NCBI GenBank assembly: GCA_032164245.1
Contig: JAVMKO010000002.1
Coordinates: forward strand, 179,248,920-179,312,919
DNA length: 64,000 nt
Direction: 5' to 3'
From: Sternotherus odoratus
Lineage: Eukaryota > Chordata > Testudines > Kinosternidae
Made by a program: the position numbers and the translations under genes. The stretch's first letter is position 1, and each line of letters opens with the position of its first letter. Shown one piece after another: positions 10,271 through 20,786 of the stretch. A model generated the notes under the pieces. The model saw only the letters and a program-made list of their open reading frames with translations. It did not search any database and was not told where the DNA came from.

Positions 10271-11869
10271 TTTTTGTTAGAGATGTTTATTTCTTTTCTC
10301 ACTTCCTCTTTCCCAACCAAGATGTGATTTTGAAACACAAGCAAATAAATGTCAAATCGTTTCTGCCTCTGTTCTGCCATTCCATGTCTGAAATTCTGCC
10401 AAACTGAAAATTTCCATTCAGACTGACTGGCATTTGCTGAGCTTATTTTTTTTCTTTAACGCTCATTTTCAAAAATAGTGGAAACTTTGTGCAACACTTG
10501 CTTTTTTTATGCATGGAATTTTAAGAGCAGGTGCCTCTGTGGATCTTGTTCACAATGGTACATTTTCTCCTATGGATACTCTGAAAACCCCCACAAAAAA
10601 ACTTTGGAACCACTTATTAGTCTTGGTTCTCTCTGGTGCCAAACATAAAAAGCCAATACCAGCCAATTTACCCCCATGCTAAGCCAAGAAAAGAGAAACT
10701 TATAATCAACAGAGTCAATAAGATCAGTGGCAAGTTTGTTAAAATCTTACCACCACCACCCCTCCCACCCCATCCTCTTTTCTTTTGAAAGAAAAACAAG
10801 AGATTGTGCAGACTTTGGCTTCCTCTCTCTGCTTTTACTAAGATATGAGATCACCATTTTCACCTTTTTATGATTAAAATAAATAGCTAGAATAATATGC
10901 ACGCGGAAAGCATTGGAGCAGAATTGCTTATGGGAAATTCCTTATGTACAAGAAGCTGTTGATGTTCACTGTAGAGAGCGTTCTCTCCAGCTTGAAGTTT
11001 GTTGCCTCGATTTGAAGAGGAGCAATGGGGTGATGTACTGGTTTGGGGAATTCTTATCAGTGTTTGTGGCTACAGCATACACTATTAGCTGTTGAAAAGC
11101 AGGAGTATTTTGGAAGAACCTGCAGTATATTATACATGGCTGTGATTTTTTTGTATAATGAAGAAAAGGGAATCTCCTGTTAATTAATTTGGTAGCTATG
11201 CAGACCTAAAAAAAAATCCCTCTTCTTCTCTCCCAAACACCCCAGTTTCCTTCAATTCCTGGGGTCTACTTGTTGTTCCTTTTTTACACGGGGGTGCGGG
11301 AAAGACTACTGATTGTTTGAATGCAGGAGTTTTTAAAATGTGATTATCCCCAGACTAAAAACTAAATGCCATTAGGGTGGAATTTGGGTCCATGAAGATG
11401 GAATTAAGAAATATCAAAAATTTAAAAGAAAAATACCTCAGTAAAACAGTCTTATTAAAAAATACATCTGAAATTGAAAGGTAAGACTATACTTTCCCAC
11501 CTGACTTCCCTCCTCTTGGAAACACAGGAGCATAATGAAACACAGTGTTCCAAATAACCTTAGCTCGGCTCACCAAACCCCACTGCCCTGTGCACTTTCC
11601 ATAGAAAGGCTCATCCAGAATTACAGCTGCGTCTGGTGACCCCATGATGACAGAGTCCAAGAAGCAGGGCAGTCATGGAAGACGACTGCAGTCTTTTCAG
11701 CACTACAAAATTTGCCTCTGTGAATAATTCTGGGCCGGGTGCACCTTGAGTCATGTTCATTTCTGGATGGTGACCCCATTTTGACTATTTCAGTTCAATA
11801 AAAAAGTTTTATTTTTAAATCAGCTTTGCCACATCAACTGGATTTGTCACTGGCCTGCTCCATGGCCCA
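10271..11869. other. Non-coding stretch, AT-rich
   Basis: No coding region, RNA gene or delimited mobile element is supported. A poly(A)-type end (AATAAAAAAGTTTT at about 11798) suggests retroelement debris, but no family could be named. Confidence 0.4.
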
Positions 11870-12130
11870 AGGCAGAGTGTGTGTTGGTAGCCCAAAGTAG
11901 GTCACGACCCCATTTTAATGGAGTCGCCAGGGCTGTCTTAGACTTTCTGGGGCACAGGGACTGGGGCCAAAGCCCAAGCCCCATCACCTGGGGCAAAAGC
12001 TGAAGCCAGAGCCTCACCGCCAAGGGTGGAAGCTGAAGCTTTGGTTTCCCCCTGGGCTTGCTCAGGCTTCAGTCCCCTCTCCTGGGGTCAAAAAGGGGTC
12101 GCGGTGTAATGAAATGTGAGAACCCCTGGC
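11870..12130 (-). mobile_element. hAT-like element fragment
   Basis: The right edge reads GGGTCGCGGTGTAATG then GAGAACCCCTGG. Its reverse complement, CAGGGGTTCTCAC, has the CAGNGGTTCTCA form common at hAT (Charlie-like) termini. The matching left terminus was not found, so the left boundary is approximate and the copy is probably truncated. Confidence 0.4.
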
Positions 12131-12265
12131 TTAAGGCAAGAGCTTCATTTTTCCCTTCTGTGAAATAGGGATATTGATGCTTACCTATTTTGCAGTGGAA
12201 TTTTGTAAGACATAATTAAGGATTTTAAGCACATTAAGATTCTTGGATTAAAAAGATCACCCTGC
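12131..12265 (-). repeat. MIR-like SINE fragment
   Basis: The order of CTTCATTTTTCCCTTCTGTG, AAATAGGGATA, TGATGCTTACCTATTTTGCA and TTTAAGCACATTAAGA matches the reverse strand of the MIR tRNA-derived SINE core. It is old and diverged. Confidence 0.5.
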
Positions 12266-12289
12266 TTTTAAAATCCTATACTGTCTTAT

Positions 12290-13710
12290 GACTCTCGCAG
12301 TTCTCCCCTTCTCTGATTATTGGTTTGGTGGGTCCTCCTTTTCCAGTGGGAGTCCCCCAAGGTCTTTGACCTCTCACTCATCCTTCTTTACATCCTGGCT
12401 CCATGTGCTCTAATCCATAAGCTTGGCTTCAAACACCATCTTGATGTAGATGACTTGCCAATCTATCTTTGGGTAGGTCTTCACTACCCGCCGAATTGGC
12501 GGGTAGCCATCAATCTTCTGGCGATCGATTTCTCGTGTCTTATGAAGATGCGAGAAATCGATCGCTCACGGCACCCCTGTCGACTCCAGAACTCCAGCTT
12601 CCCTTGCCGGGAAGCGCAAGCTGGAGTCGACGGGGGAGCGCGCCGCCAACCGCCGCCGCCATGAGGACGAGCGGTAAGTCGGCTGCAGATACGCAAACTT
12701 CAGCTACGTGATTCACATAGCTGAAGTTGTGTATCTGCAGTCGATCTCCCCCCCGTAGTGGAGACCAGCCCTCAGTTAAAGAACTTTCTCCCTCCGCCTG
12801 AACCCACAGTTATTCCAGTCTTTCATATCTCCCTGTAGCAGTCCAGTAAGCAATTTAAGCTTAACGTGACCAAGACAGTCATTAAGCCTCTCTGCCAAGA
12901 CTTTCTCTATCCCCCGTTTCTTTGTCACTGTGGACAGTCACTAGGGCCCATAATCTTTTGTGTCATCTTCAATACAGCCCTCTTTCAGACCTATATCCAA
13001 GTCTTGCCACGTTTACCTGCATAACATATCAAAGACTTGGCCTTTTCTGTCTGGCCAGGCTCTTGTTCCACATTCATCTCACCCCTCAGTTTGTGAAATC
13101 TCTTCCTGTTCTCTAGACTTGACAGCAATCACCATATCCCCAGCCCATAGAAAAGTCAATTACAAATACTGCTGGTAGGATGCTTCATTCTGACCAGGTC
13201 ATTTCTCTCTTTACATCCCTCTGCTGGCTCTCCACCTCCACCATGCAATCACAAGCTCCTTTATTATTGTGTTTCTCCCAATCTGTTAGATCTTCTCGTT
13301 TATCTGATTGTACTCCGGGCCATCACAGCCTTAATTGTCCATTAGAATGCGTTTTACTCAATCCCCATCCCACTTTCCCTCATGCTGCCTCTTATGTATG
13401 GGGATCAACACCCTGTAAATATACTCATTGTTCTCTTTGTAAATACCTCCTTAAAACCCATCTCTGTTGTGATGCCTACACATTCTTTTCTGTCTGGAGT
13501 GGCAAGCTGGGACTTCTATTTTGTTAGTTCATCCTCCCACCCCAACTGTCTGTTTTCTGTTTTGTTGACATGTTGCATGCATCCTGTCTGACAAACAGAA
13601 TGTAAGATCTCTGGGACACAGACTGTCTTCTTTGTTCCATGTCTGCACAGTACCTCGCACAAAGGGGCTCTGATCCACCATTGGGATTACTGCAATACAA
13701 ATAAGTAATC
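12290..13710 (+). mobile_element. L2/CR1-like LINE fragment, RT to 3' end, split by a MITE
   Basis: At about 12345-12470 the sequence reads, with stops, as the reverse-transcriptase palm: a GVPQG-like block, LILLYILAP, then LIHKLGFKHHLDVDDLPIYL. The last block corresponds to the catalytic (Y/F)xDD strand, with the first Tyr-Ala lost (D-V-D-D). The palindromic MITE at 12471-12771 interrupts it immediately afterwards. The remaining part to about 13710 is CT-rich, as usual for L2-like 3' regions. It ends with words like AGATCTCTGGGACACAGACT, CACAGTACCTCGCACAA and GCAATACAAATAAG, typical of L2-like tails. It is a dead fossil with many stops. The precise clade (L2, L3 or CR1) was not resolved. Confidence 0.68.
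12471..12771. mobile_element. Multi-hairpin MITE (Harbinger-like ends)
   Basis: The ends are GGGTAGGTCTTCACTAC and the complement of GGGCTGGTCTCCACTAC, resembling the Harbinger ends at 703 and 16800. Three further inverted repeats sit in a row inside: GCGATCGATTTCTCG with CGAGAAATCGATCGC (about 12521-12566); GTCGACTCCAGAACTCCAGC with its near-complement (about 12579-12630); and TGCAGATACGCAAACTTCAG with its near-complement (about 12684-12741). No matching 3-bp target duplication was found. It lies inside the L2-like LINE. The ATG at 12661 opens no meaningful frame. Confidence 0.72.
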
Positions 13711-14579
13711 ATATTAAACGCAATGCATTAAGACTACACAGTGTATGCAGAACTCTGAATACAACTTGTGAGATCTCACCTCTGCTATAAAGACTCAACT
13801 ACTCCCTCTCCTGTAGTAGCAACCCAGACGACCATCACCATTGCTGACATATGCAGACATATAATGAGCTTCTCATTTAATTATATCCAGCCACCCCTTC
13901 CTCTGTGTTCATAGCCACACCTGCCACAAAAGCAACATCTCCAAACATTCATCCACAGAATTTTTTTCATCTGATGTGTCGTTTACAGCAAACATGTTTA
14001 AAACCAGTTTAACAGCTAAACTGGTTTTCAGTCCTAATGCAGGTGGTACATTTACTATTTGGAAAGATATTAGGTGATACTGTTTTTAAAACAAAACTAT
14101 AATAATTGCCAGTGTACTGATACTTTACGTTCTGAGGACTAGAACTTCTGTGCTCCGTTCTGAGCTACAGTATCATATTTTTCTTGGAGTAGCATGACAT
14201 TAGGTTCCCGTATGCATAAAGGGTGGTGAGTATGTGGGGGGAGGGATAGGTAGTTGTGTTTGGGAGGACAGGTGGCTAAGGTCATATGTGGTAGGGTAGG
14301 TGGCTAAATGGGATGGATGTGGGCGGGGGGAGAATACAAGGCTAGTTAGCATGCTATTACTGTGGGTGGTATTATATTAATAGTTGTGTTAAACCCAAAA
14401 TTATGCCTAGTGTGGACAAGGGGTGAAATTCTGTACTGCGCCTCCGAGGGAAAGCAGTGTGAATAATTTTTAGGCTCTCAGGATTTACAGGCTGCTCAGA
14501 GGACATCATTTATACAACGTATGTTAGGATGCTTAAGAGTATAGTGTGACCCAGAATCCCAGTGGCATCTAGAGCTACA
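13711..14579. other. Non-coding stretch
   Basis: No gene or element with defined ends is seen. The sequence includes G-rich simple sequence at about 14225-14330. Short ORFs here have no recognisable domain. Confidence 0.45.
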
Positions 14580-14581
14580 TA

Positions 14582-15856
14582 CAGTGAAACCTCGATATAA
14601 CGGACTAATTCGGGCGAGGGGGTGTCCGTTAAAACCGAAAGTCCGTTATTTAATAATTTTTTTAAATTATTAAATAACGGACGTTCGGGTGACAACGGAC
14701 ACCCCCTCGCCCGAATTAGTCCGTTATATGGAGTGAGTCAGCCCCCCCGCCCAGCTCCCCGCTGCGGGGAGCCGGGTGGGGGGGTTGACAGCTCCCGCCG
14801 GGCTTCCCGCTGGGGGGAGCCGAGCGGGAGCTCTCAAAGCCCCCGCCCGGCTTCCCACTGCGGGGAGCCCAGCGGGGGCTCTCAAACGCCCCCCCCCGCC
14901 CGGCTCCCCGTTGCGGGGAGCCGGGCGGGGGCTTTGAGAGCTCCCGCTCGGCTCCCCCCAGCGGGAAGCCCGGCGGGAGCTGTCAAACCCCCCGCCCGGC
15001 TTCCCGCTGCGAGGAGCCGAGCGGGGGCTCTCAAACGCCCCCCCCCCCGCCCGGCTCCCCGTTGCGAGGAGCCGAGCGGGGGCTCTCAAACGCCCCCCCC
15101 CCGCCCGGCTCCCCGTTGCGGGGAGCCGGGCGGGGGCTTTGAGAGCTCCCGCTCGGCTCCCCCCAGCGGGAAGCCCGGCGGGAGCTGTCAAACCCCCCGC
15201 CCGGCTTCCCGCTGCGAGGAGCCGAGCGGGGGCTCTCAAACGCCCCCCCCCCCCGCCCGGCTCCCCCTTGCGGGGAGCCGGGCGGGGGGGTTGACAGCTC
15301 CCGCTCGGCTCCCCCCAGCGGGAAGCCGGCTGGGAGCTGTCAAACCCCCCGCCCGGCTTCCCGCTGCGGGGAGCCGAGCGGGGGCTCTCAAACGCCCCCC
15401 CCCCCGCCCGGCTCCCCGTTGCGGGGAGCCGGGCGGGGGGGGGGGGGGTTTGACAGCTCCCGCTCGGCTTCCCGCTGCGGGGAGCCGAGCGGGGGCTCTC
15501 AAATGCCCCCCCCCGCCCGGCTCCCCCTTGCGGGGTGCCGGGCGGGGGGGGGGGGGTTTGACAGCTCCCGCCTGGCTTCCCGCTGGGGGGAGCCGGGCGG
15601 GAGCTCTCAACACCCCGCCTGGCTCCCCGCAGCGGGGAGCCCGGCGGGAACTGTCAGCCCACCCGCCGGGCTCCCCGTTGCGGGGAGCCGGGCAGGGGGG
15701 GTTTGACAGCTCCCGCCGGGGTCCCCGCTGCGGGGAGCCGGGCGGGAGCTGTCAACCCAGCGCAGCCCCCATTAACGGATTTCGGATGCATCGGAAATTT
15801 TGTCCGTTGCATCCGAAGTCCGTTAAATCGGGGTCCGTTAAATCGAGGGTTTACTG
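14582..15856. mobile_element. pogo/Tigger-type MITE A with GC array
   Basis: It begins CAGTGAAACCTCGATATAAC and ends with the complement of CAGTAAACCCTCGATTTAAC, flanked by TA at 14580-14581 and 15857-15858. These ends and the TA duplication fit the pogo/Tigger branch of Tc1/mariner. About 90 bp at each end (including GGACTAATTCGGGCGAGGGG and GTCCGTTATTTAATAA) are shared with the elements at 20255 and 45535. No transposase is present; the interior is a GC-rich array of palindromic units. Confidence 0.85.
14745..15762. repeat. GC-rich palindromic tandem array
   Basis: Units of roughly 60 bp alternate CCCGGCTCCCCGTTGCGGGG and GGGGGCTCTCAAACGCCCC with their inverted forms, separated by runs of C or G up to about 14 long. 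The long open frame spanning 14622-15971 on + is an artefact of this Pro/Ala/Gly/Arg-coding array and is not a gene. Confidence 0.85.
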
Positions 15857-15858
15857 TA

Positions 15859-16102
15859 CAAGTCCTCTTTTCCCCACATCACCCTTTCTACACCAAAGCT
15901 TGCATAGGGGCTGCACAGGACATCTTATGACTGTTTTACATAGTGCTTATGTCAGAAGAATCCTCCCTTAGCTGTCTGAGAGGCTTCTCCATCCCTTGTA
16001 AGGTGTAGCAGGTTTGACAATCTCAACTGAGAACTTTATGGAACCATGAAGAAATTCCATCTAAATGCTTGTGAACTTCTCTCCATAAATCTTCTTGCGT
16101 TA
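15859..16102. other. Short non-coding gap
   Basis: Ordinary single-copy-looking DNA between two MITEs. Nothing recognised. Confidence 0.4.
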
Positions 16103-16380
16103 GACTATGTCTACACTACGCAGCTTTTAGCGACACGGCTATGCCACTACAACCGTGCCGCTAAAAGGCACACAGCGTAGCCACCGTTTGTCAGCAGGAG
16201 AGAACTCTCCCGCTGACTAAAAACTTCCATCCCCAAGGAGCAGCATTAGCATTGTCAACATTACCGTTGTTCACACCAGCACTTGTCATCAGCAAAACTT
16301 TTGTCTTTCAGGGGGGTGTTTTTTTTAACGCTTCTGAATGACAAAAGTTTTGTCTTTCATGTGCCAGTGTAAACAAAGCC
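16103..16380. mobile_element. Harbinger-type MITE, 278 bp
   Basis: The ends GACTATGTCTACACT and the complement of GGCTTTGTTTACACT form terminal inverted repeats, flanked by TTA at 16100-16102 and 16381-16383. The TSD and the GGCTNTGTCTACACT end fit a Harbinger MITE. No coding capacity. Confidence 0.75.
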
Positions 16381-16424
16381 TTAATTAAATGATAATGGGC
16401 CAAATTGTGACATTTAGCCATTGT

Positions 16425-16555
16425 TGCAGGCAGTGGTGTTGTAGCCGGATTGGTCCCAGGATATTAGAGAGAAAAGGTATAGCTTGAAAGCTTGTCTCTC
16501 TCACCAAAAGAAGTTGGTCCAATAAAAATATTATCTCATCCATCTTGTTTTTGAC
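16425..16555 (-). repeat. Dispersed repeat fragment
   Basis: Contains TTGTAGCCGGATTGGTCCCA, GCTTGAAAGCTTGTCTCTCT and TTGGTCCAATAAAAATATTA. The last part is the inverted form of words seen at 390-450. It is common in reptile genomes as I recall, but the family name is not certain. Confidence 0.5.
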
Positions 16556-16799
16556 ATTTAACATTGTCCAGAGTAAGATGCATAGTCTCACTGAATGGCC
16601 TGATGTCCAAGGTAACTCTAGGCTGCTGCATCAGCTTTTGATTGGTGACAGCCTCAGACTTACGAGTGAGAGAGGGAAGAAACAAGAAACCTCATTCCCC
16701 TCTGTTCCTTGGCTAGAGCTTGTCTCAAGGTACATCACTGTGGATTTTTTTTTTCATTTGTTCTTCTCAGTGACTCATGTATTATTGTTTTAGATGTTA

Positions 16800-17749
16800 G
16801 GGTATGTCTTCACTACAGGACTAGGTCAATTTCCCTTAATTCGATTTTCTAAACTCGACTTTAGAAAATCGAATCAGTGTGTCCCCACCAGGACAGCAGG
16901 TCGACAGGGGTCGACACTGTCTGTCCGTAAACTTTTGCAGGGGTCGACATAGCCCGCATTGCACTGTGGGTAGGTAGCCCACAGTGCCGGGAGTGCCGGA
17001 CCCCCCGCCTGCCCAAGCAGCCCCGCGGACCCCCCCCGCCCGCCGGAGCAGCCCCGCGCCGGACCCCCCCCGCCTGCCCAAGCAGCCCCGCGAACCCCCC
17101 CGCTTGCCCAAGCAGCCCCGCGCTGGACCTCCCTGCCCCCCCAAGCAGCTCCGCGAACCCCCCCGCTCGCCCAAGCAGCCCCGCGCCGGACCTCCCCGCT
17201 CGCCCAAGCAGCCCCGCGCCGGACCCCCCCCGCTTGCCCAAGCAGCGCCGGACTCCCCCCCCCGCCCACCCAAGCAACCCCGCGCCGGACCCCCGCTCGC
17301 CCAAGCAGCGCCGGACCCCCCCCCCCCGCCCGCCTGAACAGCCCCGCACCGGACCCCCCGCCCGCCCGAGGGGGGGGGGAGGCGGCGCCAGGCTGCTTGG
17401 GCAGGTGGGGGGGTCCGGCGCAGGGTTGCTTGGACGGGCGGGGGGGGTCCGCGGGACTGCTCGGGTGGGCGGGGGGGTCCGGCGCGGGGCTGCTTGGGCG
17501 GGCGGGGGGGGGGGGGGTCCGTGGGGCTGCTCGGAGGTCGGAGGCTTATCGTCAGATGCCTCTTCACTTACTCACAATAGACCTAGAGAAGTCTATTTTA
17601 GCCTTACTTCTCTTGTCAAGCAGGAGTTACAAAGTCGATTTTGAGGGCCCTTTAAATCGACTTTAAGGGCATGCAGGTGAGGACAGGTACACGTTTAGTT
17701 CGACTTAACGTCGTTAAAGTCGACGTTAAGTCCTAGTGAAGACATGCTC
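16800..17749. mobile_element. Harbinger MITE related to the element at 703-5074
   Basis: Ends GGGTATGTCTTCACTA and the complement of GAGCATGTCTTCACTA, flanked by TTA at 16797-16799 and 17750-17752. The left 190 bp is homologous, in reverse, to the right end of the two-ORF Harbinger (GTCGACACTGTCTGTCCG, AACTTTTGCA, CACTGTGGGTAGGTA). The right 150 bp is homologous to that element's left end (AAACGTGTACCTGTC, AAAGGGCCCTCAA, GAGAAGTAAGGCTA). The genes are missing, replaced by a GC-rich array. It is a deletion derivative that could have been moved by the larger element's proteins. Confidence 0.9.
16985..17535. repeat. GC-rich tandem foldback array
   Basis: Units of about 28-35 bp built on CCCGCCTGCCCAAGCAGCCC and GCGCCGGACCCCCC run to about 17368. 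The array then inverts (GGCTGCTTGGGCAGGTGGG and similar) to about 17535. The several overlapping ORFs on both strands (about 16836-17666) are low-complexity artefacts. Confidence 0.85.
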
Positions 17750-17752
17750 TTA

Positions 17753-18379
17753 GTCAAGTATCTTGAGCAGTTTCTCATTTTTGGTTACATTTTGCTCTTG
17801 GGTCAGGAAGTTTGTGTTGTTGAGCCTAGGAAGTAATTACATGTAGGAGTGCAACATGCTGTCATTTGAATTATTCTCTAGTATATTGTGGTGGAGGAAA
17901 TGTTTGCTTCTCTGGTTGAGAGGGAGGACCAAGAGGGAAGACCATGGTGCATCATGGGATATGTAGTCCGACCAAGGAGCCCATAGTGTAGACAAGAATG
18001 GGAGCATGAGACATCCAAATTATAACTCCCATAAGGTATTTTAGCCTCATTTCAGAATCAATATATTTCATATTTCAGCTTTCCATTTTTCTGTGGAAGT
18101 TTTCGACAAAAGTTATATTTTTGTTTGTTGTCTCAACAAAACAAACAAACAAACAACCCACCCCAGCCACCCTCCTCTCTCCCACCAAACACATTTTCTG
18201 ACCAGTGCTAGCTCAGATATCATGAAGATGAGATCCATATAAATAGGTAGGTAGAAAGATAGATAGGAGGGAATCTGAGGCTTGCCAAAAGTCCCAAAGA
18301 TCAGGCTTCTGTTTTTCTGGGCTGTCTGAAGAGTGACTGTGGTCCAAGCTTGTTCACACTGAACAACTAATAATAGCCA
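17753..18379. other. Non-coding stretch
   Basis: Holds a (CAAA)n-type run at about 18120-18155 and a short TAGG/ATAG run near 18245-18265. No gene seen. Confidence 0.45.
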
Positions 18380-18572
18380 CACCTAGCTCTCTTACACAGG
18401 TGATTCCACTGATAGATCTCAAAGTGCTTTACAAAGAGATCAGTAGTATTTTAGAATTGGGGAAACTGAGACACAGAGCAGTGCCATGATTTGCCCAAAG
18501 TCTCCCAGCAGGCCAGTGGTATGTCTCCTGAGCTCCAGTCCAGTGATTTTTCTCACTAGACTACACTATTCC
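18380..18572 (+). repeat. MIR SINE
   Basis: GATCTCAAAGTGCTTTACAA, GGGGAAACTGAGACACAGAG, TTGCCCAAAGTCTCCCAGCA and GACTACACTA appear in the order of the MIR core and 3' region. This ancient amniote SINE is well preserved here. Confidence 0.8.
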
Positions 18573-20252
18573 AGGGCTGCCACACCTTTTTTCTTTTTAT
18601 GGTTTTAGAGTCATTTGTACTATCTTTATTATAAGTACTGGATATATATAATTTCAAGTGTGTTCAATTTCCACCTTTCTGCAGTAAAATATTAGGTTGT
18701 GCTGGTTGTTTTCTGGATTCTTTCTGAAATATTTTGATTTTTTTTTCCTGGTTAGCATATCTTGCTATTCATTTCCAGTACATCTAAGTTTCCCTGAAGG
18801 CTATGTTGCATGGGTATTAGAGTGACCAGGTAATAACATAACAATCATTTAGTGGGTGTCCTGTGTTTGGGGATTGTTAGATCATTGATGTATGAAAATA
18901 GTCAAGTTTATATCTGTTTTCTCTCCTTATTTTCTTAAAGACCCCTGTTTGCATGTTGTTTATTTTTAAACCTACATTTGATATTTAGCATAGGGATACA
19001 ATTGTTATTTATTTTCCCCAGCAATACTACTATGTAGCATTTTAAGGTTCAGTCCTCGGTGCCACGTTTAATCAGAAGCTTTATACAAATTTACAAAGCA
19101 GGCAAATAACTTCCCTGAATTTTTTTTTATCTATCGATCTATCAATCGATCTATCTATTATTTTGTTGTATTCTGATAGTATCACAATGTGCTAAGCGCT
19201 GTTCACACAAGAAGACACAAGCATTAGTAGGTTAAAAATGTGGCGGGCAGTTCATTTCTCAGGGAGAAATTGTATTTGGTTTTCATGGATTATACTACTG
19301 TCAGGCAGACATTGTATTACTAGTTTATTGAGGCTGTTACAAAATAGTTTTCTTATGTTGCTGCTAACACAGATAGTTCTATCATTGTTTGGGTTCTGGG
19401 TATCTATGCTTTCATGTAATGGGTTAATTAGTCCCTCTGCCCATATATCAGGTAAGTGTTTGGATTGGAGGGTTAGGCTAAATAACTTCAGAAGGGCAAC
19501 TGGATGTACTTTATTCAGTGTTGTTTCAAAATCTTTTTAGATATCCTAGCTAAGCCATAACTTTCTGTGTTTGTTTCTGAAGGATTTTCTTTATTTTCAG
19601 TATTGTAATAAAGGTGTCCAGGAGGGTTGGTAGCTTTAATGGTGCCCTCCAATATAATTGTCTGTTTTTGTTCTCGAGGCAATTTGGATTATTTTGCCAT
19701 GTTCTATATCTAAACAGATTTTGTCATTTAGAATTTCTGGGGTTTGTTTCTTCTTTAAAAGTGTGTTTAAATTCTTTTAAAATTAGACAGGAGAAACTGG
19801 TGTTTATCAAATTCCTTGCTGTATTTGGGTGATGTATGTTAAGAGTACTGATTTGTGCTTTCAGAGTGTGTTATAATAAACAAGTAGCACACAGTCCTGT
19901 GCATCCTTACACACACGTGTGAAGTCAGTAGCTTCATTACATACTGGAAATAATATATAATTTGCAATATTTAATGAAGCTGTATTTGAATATGAGAGCA
20001 CACATTTCCAAAAGAATATTGAATGTATTCAATGTAAGGCTTGTAATTAGAGCTGGGTTGAATCTGTCTTCGTATATATATTTTTTTAAATAAAAATGGC
20101 TTTTCAACCAATTAGAATTTTTTGGTGGAAAATTTTCAATTTGTTCAGATTTTTCACAAAAATGTGGAAAGCAAAATGTTTTTATTAAAAATTAAAGATT
20201 TGCAAAACCCCCAAACTAGAAGCATTTATCAAAAATGCACCTGTTCCTGCCA
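18573..20252. other. Non-coding stretch with a LINE-tail fragment
   Basis: At about 19125-19215 a (CTAT/CGAT)n run leads into TTGTATTCTGATAGTATCAC and CAATGTGCTAAGCGCTGTTC. This is the reverse form of the L2-like 3' tail seen at 13630-13700. Otherwise AT-rich with no gene. ORFs at 19238-19832 contain no known domain. Confidence 0.5.
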
Positions 20253-20254
20253 TA

Positions 20255-20784
20255 CAGTAAAACCTCCATTTAACGGACTAATTCGGGTGAGGGGGTGTCC
20301 GTTAAATCAGAAAGTCCGTTATTTAATAAAAAAAAACAACGGGCTGTCAGAGCAGCAGCCCGCCCGCCACAGGGCCGGGGCGGCAGCTCCACAGCCCGCC
20401 CGCTGCCGGGACCCGGGCAGCAGCCGGGAGCTGCCAGCCAGCCCGTCCGGGTCCCGGCTGCTGGGACCCGGGTGGCAGCCGGGAACCGTCAGCCAGCCCG
20501 CCCGGGTCCCGGTTGCTGGGACCCGGGCGGCAGCCGGGACCCGCCAGCCAGCCCGCCCGCTGCTGGGAGCCGGGTGGCAGCCGGAAGCCGGCAGTCAGCT
20601 TGCACGGGTCCCGGCTCCCGGGACCCACCAGCCAGCCCGCCCGCTGCCGGGGGCCGGGCGGCAGCAGGGAGCCGGCAGCCAGCCCTCGACAAATGGATTT
20701 CGGATGCATCAGACTTTCTTAAAAATTTTGTCCGTTGCATCCGAAATCCGTTAAATCGAGGTCCGTTAAATCGAGGGTTTACTG
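20255..20784 (+). mobile_element. pogo/Tigger-type MITE B with GC array
   Basis: Begins CAGTAAAACCTCCATTTAAC and ends with the complement of CAGTAAACCCTCGATTTAAC. TA duplications lie at 20253-20254 and 20785-20786. Conserved ends enclose a GC-rich array (about 20345-20685) made of GGGACCCGGGCGGCAGCCGG and GCCAGCCAGCCCGCCCG units. The array resembles that of the 45535 copy and differs from that of the 14582 copy. Overlapping ORFs on both strands are array artefacts. Confidence 0.88.
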
Positions 20785-20786
20785 TA

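Noticed and set aside
14622..15971. 449-residue open frame on +, the longest in the window
   Set aside because: It lies over the GC-rich palindromic array of a MITE and encodes only Pro/Ala/Gly/Arg repeats. Equally long frames exist on the other strand, and there is no start context or domain.
16836..17666. Cluster of Gly/Arg- or Pro-rich frames on both strands
   Set aside because: Artefacts of the GC-rich tandem array in the Harbinger MITE.
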